Source: Diadema setosum (lineage: Eukaryota; Echinodermata; Echinoidea; Diadematoida; Diadematidae). From it: a stretch of 64,000 nt of DNA. The DNA lies in NCBI RefSeq assembly GCF_964275005.1, contig NC_092700.1, positions 23,049,674-23,113,673 on the forward strand. Direction: 5' to 3'. Position 1 is the first letter of the stretch. Each line of letters opens with the position of its first letter. A program made the translations under genes and the position numbers. A model generated the notes under the pieces. It worked only from the letters and a program-made list of their open reading frames with translations, searched no databases and was not told the DNA's origin. Shown piece by piece: positions 39,049 through 51,611 of this stretch.

Positions 39049-39638
39049 AGGGAACGCAAACCCAAAGAACAATGTGGATTGAATGAAAGCAGCAACATCG
39101 GTAGAACACATCAGGGAAAGTTTGAGGAAAATCGGACCATCGATGCAAAAGTTATGAATTTTTAAAATTTTGGTATTGGAACCACTGGATCATGAGGAGA
39201 CTACTAGATGATATGACGTATGAGTGGACAACAATATAAAGAAAATATAAAGAAAATTCCACAAAAATTCATTTTTCATGAAAATTACAAATTCCATCAA
39301 CTTGATACTGACATACTGTACAATGTATGTTAAGGGTAGCAATTATTCTCCCTGCTTTCTGAAAGCGGTTAGTCAAGTGCTCTTTCATAATGCTAGAAAA
39401 GTGAATTTTTGTTGAATTTCCATTTATATTTTCTTTGTATTGCTGTCCACTCATACAACACGACATAACCTCTAGTAGTCTCCTCATCCAGCGGTTCCAA
39501 CACCAAAACTTTAAAAATTCATAACTTTTGCATCGATTGTCCGATTTTCCTCAAACTTTCCCTGATGTGTTCTAATTTCTACCAAAGTTGCTGCTTTCAC
39601 TCAATCCACATTGCTTTTTGGGTTTGCGTTCCCTTTAA
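39045..39638. mobile_element. 594 bp TTAA-type MITE, AAAGGGAACGCAAACCC family, complete copy
   Basis: TTAAAGGGAACGCAAACCC on the left and GGGTTTGCGTTCCCTTTAA on the right are perfect inverted ends. Sub-terminal segments (CAATGTGGATTGA, ATCGATGCAAAAGTTATGAA) also recur inverted. Confidence 0.9.
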
Positions 39639-40700
39639 TACTGTAATCTACTCTGTTTTATACCATAAATCCTCACACAGTACCAGGCACTGGCAGTAAG
39701 CTCCTTTGATTTTTGCTCACCTTACAAACAGATCCCTCAGATAATAAAGTTCAGTTGACTGCTCAGAACATCATCAATTGATATTTTATGATGGCATTCA
39801 ATGACACCATTGAACCAGAAGGAATAAACTGTGCTAGAGTCTAACGGAAGCTACAAAATAAACAAGGATGATTTACAACATGTCTTTTGTAACATGGGAT
39901 ATGAATTATTTGTAGGGTCAGTCTCAATCTATGTACATTGTAATGTATGGCATGCAATGCATACACTGTAGGCGGTAGGCCTACATGTACACAGTGTATG
40001 TAGGCAAACATGTTTTACACTGTAAACATATTGTACACTGTACACTACACCACATGCTCTTAAAAATCAAAACGTTTTACTTTTGTCCTACAAGCATACA
40101 TCATATTTTTAAAATCATACAAAAATATCTTGGCAAGGACTGCATACATTTATTAAATGTACGTGTAGATTGTATGCAGCATAGAACTACATGTACACAT
40201 GTAAATTATACATACATCATGACTCCATGAAAGATTTTTTTTTTTTTAATTGTACTGGACACACATAGTCATTTTTGCAAATTCTGTGTGTCTTTGACCA
40301 ATATTTGCAGGAGTATCCAGCAAAATATTGCCTTCTGTATCCTAGGGCAATATCCATCACTTCCATGATGGGACATACGAAAAACTTCATATGTACTTAT
40401 TTGTTTGGGAACAGAAATGGGAATGTTACTGGATATTTCATTCCATTGCTGTATAAATTTCTCTATTGCAAATGTTTGTTTAAAAAAAAAAAAATCAATA
40501 TGCACATGCATGTTACTGGCACATGAAGTTACATCTATGTACACAAGTAGGTGAGAAACAAGCAAGTTTATGATGAAGACAACACTAAAAAGAAAAAAAA
40601 AAATCTTAAGACAATTTGTATGCTGATAAGGTTACTACATACATTTTTGTAACACAGGTTGTACTTTAATTGTACCTGAACCACTTGTCTGGCCTGTAAT

Positions 40701-43385
40701 TAGTGGTGGGCTATGCTGTACATGTACAGGGGGTAAAAAAGGGTCATGTTTCGAAATCCTTAGGGTCCCTGCTTATTTGAAGCAGCTTATCGTACTGAGC
40801 ATTTTGACACCTTTCATTAAAAAATTGGTTGAAAAATGAGATGGAGTCGGCCAAAAAACTGATTTGGGGGGGGGGGGCGCAAAATTACTGTCGCGCGTCG
40901 GTCAAAATATAGTGAAGAAATAATAAATTCACTATCCAAAGGAGTATGAAGATGATTTAAGTGTCCAGATATATGTTTTTGAGGTCAAGAAATTGATTGC
41001 AAATGTCAGAAATCCTTGATATACTATAGAAAGCTTTCAAATTCTCAAATTTTGCTTTTTGTAGGGGGGGGGGCGTAGGGCCAAGTTTCGGCCCATTTCT
41101 GGTATTTGAGTCACCTAACGTATGCACTTTGCCATCTTCCAAAATTTTGTAGTCACAGGCTTATGTGATGATAATTAAGATATAAACAACAGTAGATAGG
41201 AAGGGTATGTTATGCTCTTTCAAGCAATTCAAATTTTGAAAATGAAAAATCTGTTAAAAACACGGCTTTCACAACTGCAACAGTTACACTAGGACACCAC
41301 ATACCGGCATAAAAAATTAATAGATTTAAGTTTCATTTGTTATCAAACTTGCATTTGCTTGCCATAATGATGTGATTATTCTCCTCTCTACTGAATAGAA
41401 TGATTGGAACAGGGCATCAACAAAGTTATTGTGTGGTAATTGTCAAGCACAAATATCATGGTACCGTACACTTTCGAGGTCTCATGGTCCCATGCTGTTG
41501 CATGGTATAATTTGCAGGACACTTACAGTCTGTATGTCATGTCACTTTGGGCATCTCCAATGTAACCCATTATCAGGATCACAACACCTTATAAGATGTT
41601 CTACTACACAATGTATGTGCCCTTTCCATTGTCATTTTGGCATATGCTGAGGTACCACTGTCTGACATTATTAACATCCCAAATAAGGGCACAAGGTTCA
41701 TTGACCACAACATCTGGTTCAGGAGCGCCACTTGCAACTTTCAACTTTGAAAGCGGTGCTGGTTGAACCTCAGTGATGTTCAGAATCAGTTGCATACATG
41801 TACAACTGTATATATATCCTTTTCCATGGGCATGTCCGGCAATGCACTGATTGTGGCGGACTCTAAAGTATTGTACAAATGAGGGTCAGACGATTTTCAG
41901 ATCTGGTTACTGAAATCTGGTTAAGGTTGGCTAAAACTTAAGTGAGATCGTGCTTGGATATGAGAAGTGTGCCTTCTGTATGACACTCCAATTTGAATAC
42001 ATGAGCAGGATGCGGATCTTGCTGCCAGCTTGTCAAACTTTGCAAGATCTCTCTCCCAATCCAAATTGTTAGTTTGTAGACCTTCAAGCTCCTCATCATT
42101 TAGGGTATCAAGAGATGTTGCATGCGGTGTAAGATCAAACTGTGCCCCAAATCTACATTTGCCACCTTGTTGCAATACAAGTTCACAGACACAGCATTTG
42201 TATGGCATAGTACTGTACATACTTGTACATGTACATGTAGGAGATGTTTCTCAACAGCTAATGTTGGTTCTTCTGGTTGAAATAACTAGAGTGTCACATG
42301 AAACCCTGAGAGAGTATTCACTTTCTGAGCTGCTAGATCTCTGTGAAGTTGTGGAAGAATTTGAAAAGGTTCTACACGAGTTGCCTTCTCCATGTTGAGA
42401 AACAGCACTTGGCATACATTGTAGGAAAACCAAGTCCACAGAATTCGGTTACTGCAACAGATTCTTCAGTGTGGAGATTCTTTGAAACAGAATCTGTCAC
42501 CAGTTTCTGAAAGCCTGTGTAGTTGTTCAACCTACAACCTTGTGATGTTCTGCCTATTTTCTACGGCATGTGATAGAGGATGAAGACGGAAAGATAGGCC
42601 ACTGCTGAAACTGCTGAAGTTAACAACAAGGAATGTTCACTCTCCCTTTGATATTATCAGGGAAAGTAATGTTGTAATATTTTCTTTACAACTTGTGATC
42701 ATAATCTGCAGTCTATACATTTGAGATTGGTCATTTATGGACAGAAAATACAATGAAACTTAGAGTCTACCCTACCACTAACCCCCCCCCCCCCAAAAAA
42801 AAAAAGAGAGAGAAACAATGAATGCTTTCTATAGCAAACTGGGGCTTTAAAACACAAATTTGCAATCAGTTTCTTGACCTAAATTCTACTGCTGTTTATA
42901 TCTTCAGTATCATCAAATTTATAAATCTGTGACAACAATTGGAAGATGATAAAGTGCACGTTGGGTGACTGGAATACCGGAAATGGGCCGAAACATAGCC
43001 CTATGCCCCCCCCCCCCAAAAAAAAAAAACAAACAAACAAACAAACAAACAAACACACAATTTGAGAATTTGAATGCTTTCTATAGTATAATTAAGGGTT
43101 TCTGACATTTGCAACCAATTTCTTGACCTCAAAAACATATATCTGGACACTTAAATCATCTTCATACTCCTTTGGATAGTGAATTTATTATTTTTTCACT
43201 ATATTTTGACGACGCGCAACACTAATTTTGCCCCCCCCCCCCAAATCAGTTTTTTGGCCGACTCCATCTCATTTTTCAACCGATTGTTTAACGAAAGGTG
43301 TCAAAATGCTCAGTATGACAAGCTGCTTCAAATAAGCAGGGATCCTAAGGATTTTGAAACATTACCCATTTATAGCCCACCACTA
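40701..43385. mobile_element. 2.7 kb DNA transposon with about 400 bp inverted ends
   Basis: The left end starts TAGTGGTGGGCTAT and the right end is its complement, ATAGCCCACCACTA. Inversion continues for roughly 400 bases (for example GATGGAGTCGGCCAAAAAAC left, GTTTTTTGGCCGACTCCATC right) with small gaps. CTGTAAT flanks both sides, a 7 bp target duplication. Between the arms, minus-strand frames (42439-42251, 42220-41921, 41795-41604) look like a broken coding sequence, e.g. ALIWDVNNVRQWYLSICQND, but I cannot name the protein. The superfamily is unassigned; hAT-like is possible from the end sequence, but hAT target duplications are 8 bp. Confidence 0.85.
41604..42439 (-). pseudogene. Possible remnant of a transposon-encoded protein
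   Basis: Three short minus-strand frames in the middle of the 2.7 kb element have normal-looking amino-acid composition: a Ser-rich segment at 42439-42251, LDTLNDEELEGLQTNNLDWE within 42220-41921, and KVASGAPEPDVVVNEPCALI then WDVNNVRQWYLSICQNDNGK within 41795-41604. They are in different frames, separated by stops. I do not recognise a transposase motif. Confidence 0.35.
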
Positions 43386-43682
43386 CTGTAATGGGTATGT
43401 TAATTGTTTACACAAAACCGCAATTCCACTTGAGAAACTGATAAATCACAGCTTTTAAAATACGGGATAAACAGCTAGCAGACAGACACACCAACTGTGG
43501 CTAAATGGAAGAGTGTTTGATGAGTGTTTCTGATGTGATGCCTGCTGGTATATCTACAATGTACAATATTGATGTTTTACATTTGAAGTAAAAAAAAAAA
43601 AAAAAAGCAACATACGTATATGATTATGAAATATTGTAGTACAGAATAGAAAATGAAATACCAACAGCATTCTTCAGTTCTA

Positions 43683-44434
43683 TAGACCTTATGCATATGA
43701 CGTCACACGGTCTTACTAACTGAAGGGCGCCCTCCCTCAGAGGGCAAGCGATGCGTTGCTAGAGCGTGCTTTTACACGCAAGGCAATGGGCATTTACACA
43801 CAACATCGGTGTTTGTTTTACTGTCTTTTCTATTGCATGTAATCTACAGCCCTAGATCGGGAAATTCAAGCTTGTATAGCAAAATCGACATTTGATGTAT
43901 GCATTGCACTCACCAAGTTAATGATATATCCAACATTTTGGCACAATTTTCATGAAAAAAGATGCAACTACCAGCGGTCGTAACAGCTCATCAACCTACG
44001 AATCCGTTAGCCAATCACATGCGAGGTAGATTTCTATGTGTTTTTTACTAAAACACGTACCTCGCATGTGATTGGCTAATGAAATTCAAAATGGTGACAT
44101 ACATTCAGCGAACGGCGATGTTGCGCTATGGATACAAATTTCTGCGATATAACCTAGGAATTCTGTAGTTGCTGTATTTCGATTGCACAATGTGAGAAAA
44201 TTACCCAAATATTGCTGCATAATGTGTCATGTCATGTCAAACTTGTTTGATGGTAAAAAAAAACCTGCCACTAGCCTGGGGACTGGCGGCGAGTGAGGCG
44301 ATCGCCGCTAGCGCGCATAGGAAAAGCACACAACTAGCTGCACGCCTCTGCGATGTCAAGGACTTCGCTTGCCCTCTAAGATGGCGTCGCGAGAGGTTGT
44401 CAAGCGAGTGATGACGTCAATGCATAAGGTCTAT
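43683..44434. mobile_element. 752 bp inverted-repeat element with TAGACCTTATGCAT ends
   Basis: Left TAGACCTTATGCATATGACG (with TCA following) and right TGACGTCAATGCATAAGGTC (then TA) are inverted repeats. The next bases (AGAGGGCAAGCG left, CGCTTGCCCTCT right) extend the similarity to about 70 bp. The interior is unusually GC-rich at 44270-44400 and includes a nested perfect inverted repeat at 44007-44079. Confidence 0.85.
44007..44079. repeat. Perfect 22 bp inverted repeat containing CCAAT/ATTGG
   Basis: Arms 44007-44028 and 44058-44079 (TTAGCCAATCACATGCGAGG, then TA, and its complement) are separated by 29 bases. They lie inside the 752 bp element and could be a nested insertion or a regulatory palindrome. 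Confidence 0.9.
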
Positions 44435-44634
44435 GTATACAGTACATGTAATATCAAGCCATGCTTGTGCAAAGTGCTTTTTCTATATTAAACACAACTT
44501 TACTTTATCATGTTTCTGCCTGTAGGCTGTGCTGTGTATTATAACACACAATCGTACATGTAGGGGCAAGTCTTTAATTTCTGGGGTGAGGTTTGGTCAT
44601 GGTGGCGATCCAATGTCAGACAGCTAGAGCTGCC

Positions 44635-44734
44635 NNNNNNNNNNNNNNNNNNNNNNNNNNNNNNNNNNNNNNNNNNNNNNNNNNNNNNNNNNNNNNNNNN
44701 NNNNNNNNNNNNNNNNNNNNNNNNNNNNNNNNNN
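44635..44734. other. Assembly gap of 100 N
   Basis: Exactly 100 N, the usual size for an unknown-length gap. Anything here, including the missing NKAIN first exon, cannot be excluded. Confidence 1.
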
Positions 44735-45423
44735 GATGATCAATGCCGCCGTCTTGTTGAGCAATCTGAAGATTCATTTTGAATGTTTCTTTAACGTTTT
44801 GGCTATATAAATTGCTTTGTTTATTATCAGATGAAATGAAATCCCACTTTAAAGTATATAAAACAAAAATAAATCCGACCAGAAGCTTTGAGCAAAAGTG
44901 TAAATCAGAGCTGTATCATGTGAAATATTTGCTCTTCCTTTTCTTTCTTTTTCTCTGCCCTCTTTTTTTTTCTCTCTCTCAAATCTTTCACTTGCATTAT
45001 TTTTTACATTCGGCTATTTCATTTAACAGCACCTCTTCTCCCTCCTCCCCCTCCCCTCTCGCTAATACACTTACACCAGCTATCAGCAAAAATATTATTC
45101 TGCATTACCAACTGTCCTTTTATCTAGGTACCTATAATTTTGATTATAGTGGTAGAAGCGTTTGTCTCTGAGAACTGCTTTTTTAACAACTTTTTTTGTT
45201 CTTAGTCTTATAAATAAGCGAAGAATCTGTTGCAAATATCTTGAAATTAATTTAGATTAATTTAGAATCAATTCAAAAATTTTCATCTTGTCAGTGGATT
45301 GTAAGTGTGAAATATTGAGAAAATGTGTACAGATATGGAATGAATATTAAAAAAAAATGTTTACTGAAAAGGAAACATACATAATATGGCAAGATCAGAG
45401 ACCTATCAACAGACACAGCAGAA

Positions 45424-45988
45424 TTAAAGGACAAGTTCACCTTCATATACATGTGGATTGAGTGAAGGCAAAAATGTTAGTAGAACACATCAGTGAAAGT
45501 TTGGGGAAAATCCGACAATCCGTTCAAAAGTTATGATTTTTTACAATATCTGTGCAATCACTGCTGGAGGAGAAGACTACTACAGTGTATGATGTCACTT
45601 GCGTACAACTATATAAGGAAAATAAAGAGAATTTCACAAAACTTGACTTTTTGAATAAAGTGAACATTTCCTCGACTTGTTACTGACTTATGTTAGGAGT
45701 AACATTATTCCCCCTGACTTCTGAAAGAGAGAAGTCGAGTGTTCTTTTATTATGTGAGAAAAGTGAGAATATCTTGAATTTTTTTTATACTTTCTTGATA
45801 TAGTTGTACTCATATGACATCACAAGCTACAGTAGTCTTCTCATCAAGCCGTGACTGAGCAGAAACTTCAAATATTCATAACTTTTGAACGGATTGTCCG
45901 ATTTTCCTCAAACTCTCATTGATGTGTTCTACTAATATTGCTGCATTCACTCAACCCTCATGTCTATGAAGGTGAATTTGTCCTTTAA
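45424..45988. mobile_element. 565 bp TTAA-type MITE, AAAGGACAAGTTCACC family, copy 1
   Basis: Ends TTAAAGGACAAGTTCACCTT and AAGGTGAATTTGTCCTTTAA with TTAA on both sides. Interior GGATTGAGTGAAGGC and AAAGTTTGGGGAAAATCCGA show it is a sister family of the 39045 element. A second copy is at 60958. Confidence 0.9.
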
Positions 45989-46069
45989 GATATTCCTATG
46001 TGGATAACTTCGTCTTCTTTCTCTGCTACCTGTCTACATATCTACCAACCATGATTATTCTATGCATGT

Positions 46070-46320
46070 GAAGAGTTTGTTCGCAAAAACCGATAAGTCC
46101 ATTTTTGAAGATTTTGAAGTACGGTCTCTGTCATAAAGTACAAAATAATACCTTTTAAATGATATATTGGTCACTACTATTATAAAGGTACATTTTTGAA
46201 GTTATGGTCAAACGAAGCAAACATTTTCTCATTACTCTCTTTATTTTTCTTGACCTTTAATCGCAAATATCTCCATTTGGCAAAATATGGACTTATCGGT
46301 TTTTGCGAACAAACTCTTCA
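46070..46320. mobile_element. 251 bp MITE, GAAGAGTTTG family, copy 2
   Basis: Left GAAGAGTTTGTTCGCAAAAA and the right complement TTTTTGCGAACAAACTCTTC are identical for over 30 bp. The interior matches the copy at 4841-5088. Confidence 0.9.
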
Positions 46321-48490
46321 TGTGTTTATTTATTGATATATACATGTATGTTGTGTACAGTCTTTATATATCGTACAATATTGTACAATGTAAATCATAA
46401 ATGATGAAAAATGTGTATCTGATGACACAACAAATAAAAATGTGTTCAAATCTCATAAAATGTAATAAAGAACAACTCAAAAGAACACTCAGAATGAAAT
46501 CTTGTTTGTTTTGATCTTATTTCATTAAAATTTAATATGGAATCATTATGACAATGAAATAGTCCTACAGTTCCATGAGTTAGTACTGTGCATAATACAA
46601 TTTAAGTAACAAACTTGTACAAATAATGCGACTACATACCAGAATTCCTATTTCAGATGATGTAAATGCCTTACATAAGTACTTTTATCCCTTAAAAGGT
46701 AACAAATTATGATCACAAATGGAAAAGGATTATAACATATAGCTCAATATAACGGGGTTAAAAAATAATGATAAAGAGTTGAGCTGCTGTTTGAATTCTG
46801 ATTACAAAACACTGGAATTAAAAGATTTGCAACGCACAATGAGATAGCTGAATTTTTCACTGAGTTGGTTTAATATAATTATGGACATTTCTGCATAGCA
46901 TGAAATGAACCACCAATAGTGGACAGTTCAATTTGCTCTACACATATACCATGGGCTACTGTGGCTTTTTATGAATACAGATTAAAAAAAAATGAAGACA
47001 TTCAGCAAAGTAAAATGCAGTTGTAATGCAACTCTAAGATCTCAACATCATCATATCTGATTGTTGATTTGATACTGATAATTGTGCATGTAAGTCAGCA
47101 AAAAAAAAAATTAAATAAATAAAAACATGAGTACAAATATGCATAAAATCCATCTAATGACTGAGTTATTTGTTCTTCTCAAACATGTAATACTGAATAC
47201 TTTACATTAAATTCAGAAGTATCTTGCATAATGCCTTTGAATCTGTATATAAACATATTTAATAAAAACTCACCCGCCTTGGCACTGAATGGGACAGTTC
47301 CCTGTGTACTGTTATGAACATATGCTTCGTCTTACCATTTACTTTTTTTGTGGTAAAGGTCTATTCTTTCGGCTTCATCAAGCTTTATTGACTAAAACCA
47401 AGGTCAATCTTTATGGCAAAGGTCCTTTAATTGATTGATTATAATTCCTGATATGTGACTTATATCTAAAACTATCCATCCAAAATTTACAGTCATTTGG
47501 CTCAAAAGTTTGCACTTTGTGTATGAAGCCAGTGGATGTGAATACAAAAGATGCTTAGGCTATTAAAATTTCAGAGTTACTGTAAACTGTTTATAAGTTG
47601 CAATCAAATAAGAAAGAAAACACTTTCAGCATGACCACTATCACCTTCTCATCAGAATATTGGTATCTAAAACCACGTAAAATCCTGAAATAGAATTTGA
47701 TCAACAAGTACACTTTAGAATAAGATTACAAATCTATGGATACTGTTTATGACACACTGGATTGATTACAGACATTTGTAATGAGTAAATAAAAACAAAA
47801 AGACAAACTGAAACGTGATGTATTTTTGTAGTTGTGGCAGCAAGCTACATGTATGCTGATATATGCCTTCAATTCATGCCATTAGAAATTGAATGCATTA
47901 CTGTGGGCAAAGCAAGTACATTAGGGGAATAGGCATGTGTTTTTAGAGGGGTTCTGAATGGAAGTTAGAGTCTGATAAATTTTGTATTGTCAATGATTCA
48001 GCAGAATGGCAGTAACAAAGTTATTCTCAAAAATATATCTCATAATAAGGTTGCCTTGGAATATTACCTTTTCTTTGGTAAGTTTATTTCAATTTCAATA
48101 GGTAGGACTTATCCTTGGTGCTCGTTTCCCCCTTCTTTCTGCATTGCACAACACTCAAACTAACCTCTTGCTGCTGCAGGTCAAGACAATGTGATGAGGC
48201 ATGCATAAAATTTGCATATATTATGAAACTGACCAATCATTTTAAACTTTCTAATCAGCATCAGTGACCCTCACTGTAAGAAGAATGATGGGGCTACCTG
48301 AAAGGGTCAACACTGGGCACATGAAGTGATACCAGCAGCCCGATCTTTTGAATTAGGGTCCAACACGCACTGCCCATATCAATGCTGCATTGTCACCGAT
48401 TGCTGTTATTACTGATTTTGTGATTTATTATCTAAATTACAGCAGCTGAAGTTTGAACCATTTTGCTGTTCACCTATCACCCACAAACTA
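46321..48490. other. AT-rich stretch, nothing recognised
   Basis: No splice-bounded frame, inverted-repeat element or RNA gene was seen; a few poly-A runs occur (46983, 47101). Confidence 0.5.
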
Positions 48491-48718
48491 CTGTAAAGCA
48501 AGAAATATTCGCAGTATGAATTTTCGTGACCTGGAGCCAACGGCATTTTTTTTTTTTTTTTTTTTTTGCGGCATGAAATATGTGTGAATTGACACTGGCA
48601 TTCAATGCATACAGATACCATGTACACAAGAACGTTAGTGTGCATTTCAAGTTCATGAATCTTGGCTCTCCCAAATCTTGCAAAATTAAAATGCACATAA
48701 AAATTTCTGGTTTTACAG
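48491..48718. mobile_element. TA-flanked MITE with CTGTAAAxCxAGAAAT ends
   Basis: Left CTGTAAAGCAAGAAATATTC and right AAATTTCTGGTTTTACAG are imperfect inverted repeats next to TA. A T-tract of about 22 follows at 48547-48568. Confidence 0.65.
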
Positions 48719-49432
48719 TATACCACTGATGGTAAGTGATAAGTACTAAAGACAATTTACATTATGCACAAGTCACATTGCCCCTACACAGGAACTGCTA
48801 TTTTTGTTTCTTTTCTTTTAATTTGTTTTCTTTTTCCCTTTTTCTCAATATATTTCAAGTGATGCAGCACACATTAGAGATGTCATTGCAATAAATACGG
48901 AACATCACAAAATGACATATTTCAACGTTATTGACATACCATATATGCATATTAATAATTCCATATATATATTATATTTATACATACATACACACACACA
49001 CACCATATTACATCTTGCAAAATGTGCAAGATTATAAAAATGACAAACAGTTGACAGAAAGCATTCACCTTGGGGCATAAAACAGACATTAAACCACAAA
49101 CACAAAATGCATGGCTAATTTTCCTTTGTAAGTCAAACACATAGCACAGTACGTCTTCAGAACATTGTAGCCACATCAAATGTTGACTTGTACACTCAAT
49201 AACACACAAGTACTTGATCATCAATACAGCTAAGCACATATCTGATCTCCTTCAACAAGGAATACATCTAGAAATTCTGACACCTATCTTATACTATACT
49301 CAGTGTTAATTTCAGGTTTCATCATTCATATAGAAGCTTAAATCGTTTTCCATATGTTGATCAGACAGACACATACTGTCCGCAGAATGACAAGAGCTTG
49401 TATCTCAAATGGCATACCAATAGTATTAACAA

Positions 49433-50428
49433 ACTAGATACATCGCTACAGCGACTGATATGCCTCCGCCATAATGCATGGTTATCCTAATAGGTATATA
49501 GTACAATGTCTTGACAATGTGTGATGACAGTTTCAAACAATTGGCAAAATATTAAAATGACAGGTTTGACACAAATATGCTGAATGTCCACTTTCCTAGA
49601 ACTAGGTTCAATTGGATGAATGATTAAAATGTCAGAGTACAGGTATTTGGGGAACTGATGATTTTTACTTGACTTTTGACCCTTTTATAAGTTTATGCAT
49701 TGAGTAATTTTTCAAGGTATTGAGAAAAAGTATAATTTCAGTATCAAATGGGAAAATAGCATTATCTAAACCTGGCCTTTGAACTTTGACCTCACAGTTC
49801 CAAAGAGAATCACTGTTAGGTTGAACATGCATAAATATGTAAGTTTCATGAAGATACCTTGAGTTACTTTTGAGATATGGAGGAAAGAGTGCAATTCAGC
49901 ACTTTCACTTGACCTTTGACCTTTTGGCAAGAAACCTCCCACAGAATATATATTGGGTAATACATGTATACATCAAGCTAAAAAAAACAAGAAACCTTCA
50001 TTCATTGCATAAATATAAGGAAAGTAGTGATATTTTGAGAAGTTGACCTTGACCTTTGACCCCCCTGACCTTTGACCCATGACCCCCAACTTCTCTAGAT
50101 AATCACTGCCCATTGGTACAAGCATATTATACTAAGTTCCATGAAGATACCTTGAACCATTTGCGAGATATGGAGAAAAACATGAAATTTCAATCTTTTT
50201 TCACAAAATAACCTGTGACCTTTGACCTTTGACCCTGTGACCCTAAAATCCACACAAAGTATTATCCCCCAAGGATATACCCTCATACCAAGTTTGATGT
50301 AAAACCACCACACGGTTCTTGAGATATAGACAAAAACAAAACGGGACGGACGGACGTACGGACGGACGGACGGACGGACGGACGACCCGAAAACATAATG
50401 CCTCCGGCCACTTCGTTGCGGAGGCATA
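49433..50428. mobile_element. About 1 kb GGACGG-ended repeat element, copy 1
   Basis: It begins near ACTAGATACATCGCTACAGC, then TGCCTCCGCCATAATGCATG, and ends with an ACGG repeat (50343-50384) followed by ATAATGCCTCCGGCCACTTC and TTGCGGAGGCAT. The TGCCTCCG/CGGAGGCA words form inverted ends. The same start recurs at 63898. The body carries at least six TGACCTTTGACC-type repeats (49669, 49780, 49909, 50049, 50066, 50216). Confidence 0.8.
50343..50384. repeat. (ACGG)n microsatellite
   Basis: About ten ACGG units with one ACGT variant, at the right end of the GGACGG element. Confidence 0.95.
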
Positions 50429-51328
50429 AAAATTTTGACTTAATTTTGAACATCAAAAATACTGATTTGGAGCTTTAAAGCAGAACAACTTTGAATGTCA
50501 GCAAAAACAATGTTTCTGCATTATTTCATGTCAACATTGATTTCATTTAAGAAAAAAGAAAAAAAAAATGTTGCAAAATGTTTTTGGTGCTGTTGTTCTC
50601 TTGAAAATTCCTGATTTTGGGATACAAGGTCTTGTCACCCAAGGGACAATATACAGTGATTGTTTTTATTTTTTGTTTACAATATCGAAAATGTAGTAAA
50701 AGAAATGGAATATAATATAGGATGATAAATTTCAATCTTATCCTACAGTGACCACACCCATCACCAGTTTATAAGCATTGTGAATGTTCTTGGATAGAAC
50801 ACATGTTAATGGTAATTAGATAATCTCAACACGATATAATATGAGATGAAATAAAAATGTATGATTTTACCAAAACCCAGTGGATTAACTTTATAAAAGA
50901 TTAATTAATGGATTGTGAGAAGAAGATAACTATTATCTATGTGTTGTCTCAAAATGTTTCTAAGGACACTTTTGGGGAGAGGTTTGTTTATCACATGACC
51001 TCAGACTATTTAAGGTATCTGCTCCCCTGTCATCAATGAAAATACACTATTAATCTATTTCATGTTGTTGTACAAATAGGTTGTCTAATTAACCACGAGG
51101 TAAGTCTATCTGATTGACTAGATTGCAGAATAGAGGGCAAAAAGGAAAGCATAAAGGAAAATGTTCTATTTGATATGGCAAATATGTAAACTTAAATTTT
51201 GTTTGTTGGAATTATGTCATTGATTTCATTTTGATTGATGTTTGTTTGTGTGGTTTTTTTTTTGTGACCACTGATCTTTTACTGGAATGAATAAATGAAA
51301 CGAAAACAAAATGTTGGGAGCAGGGGCA

Positions 51329-51408
51329 TTAACCCATTCCAAACTAAATTCTGAAATCCCCATAGACTTGATACACTGGCCGCCAGGTTCTCATTTGGAA
51401 TGGGTTAA
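51329..51408. mobile_element. 80 bp TTAA-type MITE
   Basis: TTAACCCATTCCAAA on the left and TTTGGAATGGGTTAA on the right are perfect inverted ends. It lies in the likely 3' UTR of the mucin-like gene. Confidence 0.85.
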
Positions 51409-51494
51409 CAGAAAACGAAGAGAAAGGAGAATCATTCACTCCATTGTAGACACTCGAGGCAGTAGAATTTGGCTGATCAAACAGCGCCCTCTTC

Positions 51495-51611
51495 TCAGAG
51501 GTTAGTCTGCGGCATGAAAGCGTTGTTATTCGCCGCCCGCGGCTCCTCGTCCCCAAGGAATACGTCCACAAAGCCCTGATTGTCAAAAGCCTCCATGTCC
51601 CGTCCATTTTC
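51495..51611 (-). CDS. Mucin-like membrane protein, last coding exon
   Basis: The acceptor is GCCTGCAG at 51612. The exon is 39 codons including TGA: ENGRDMEAFDNQGFVDVFLG, then DEEPRAANNNAFMPQTNL. It is acidic. The terminal T-N-L fits a class I PDZ ligand (S/T-x-hydrophobic-COOH), which is inference. A small TTAA element (51329-51408) lies about 90 bases past the stop, so probably in the 3' UTR. Confidence 0.85.
   Translation of the reverse strand, partial: ENGRDMEAFDNQGFVDVFLGDEEPRAANNNAFMPQTNL

Noticed and set aside
44779..45171. 130-codon plus-strand frame after the N gap
   Set aside because: Low-complexity T/C-rich segment, no conserved motif, not bounded by convincing splice sites.
32691..51328. 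Candidate NKAIN first exons starting ATGGG on the minus strand (for example near 33712, 35433, 48375)
   Set aside because: Each gives a non-hydrophobic or quickly stopped peptide without a phase 0 donor.
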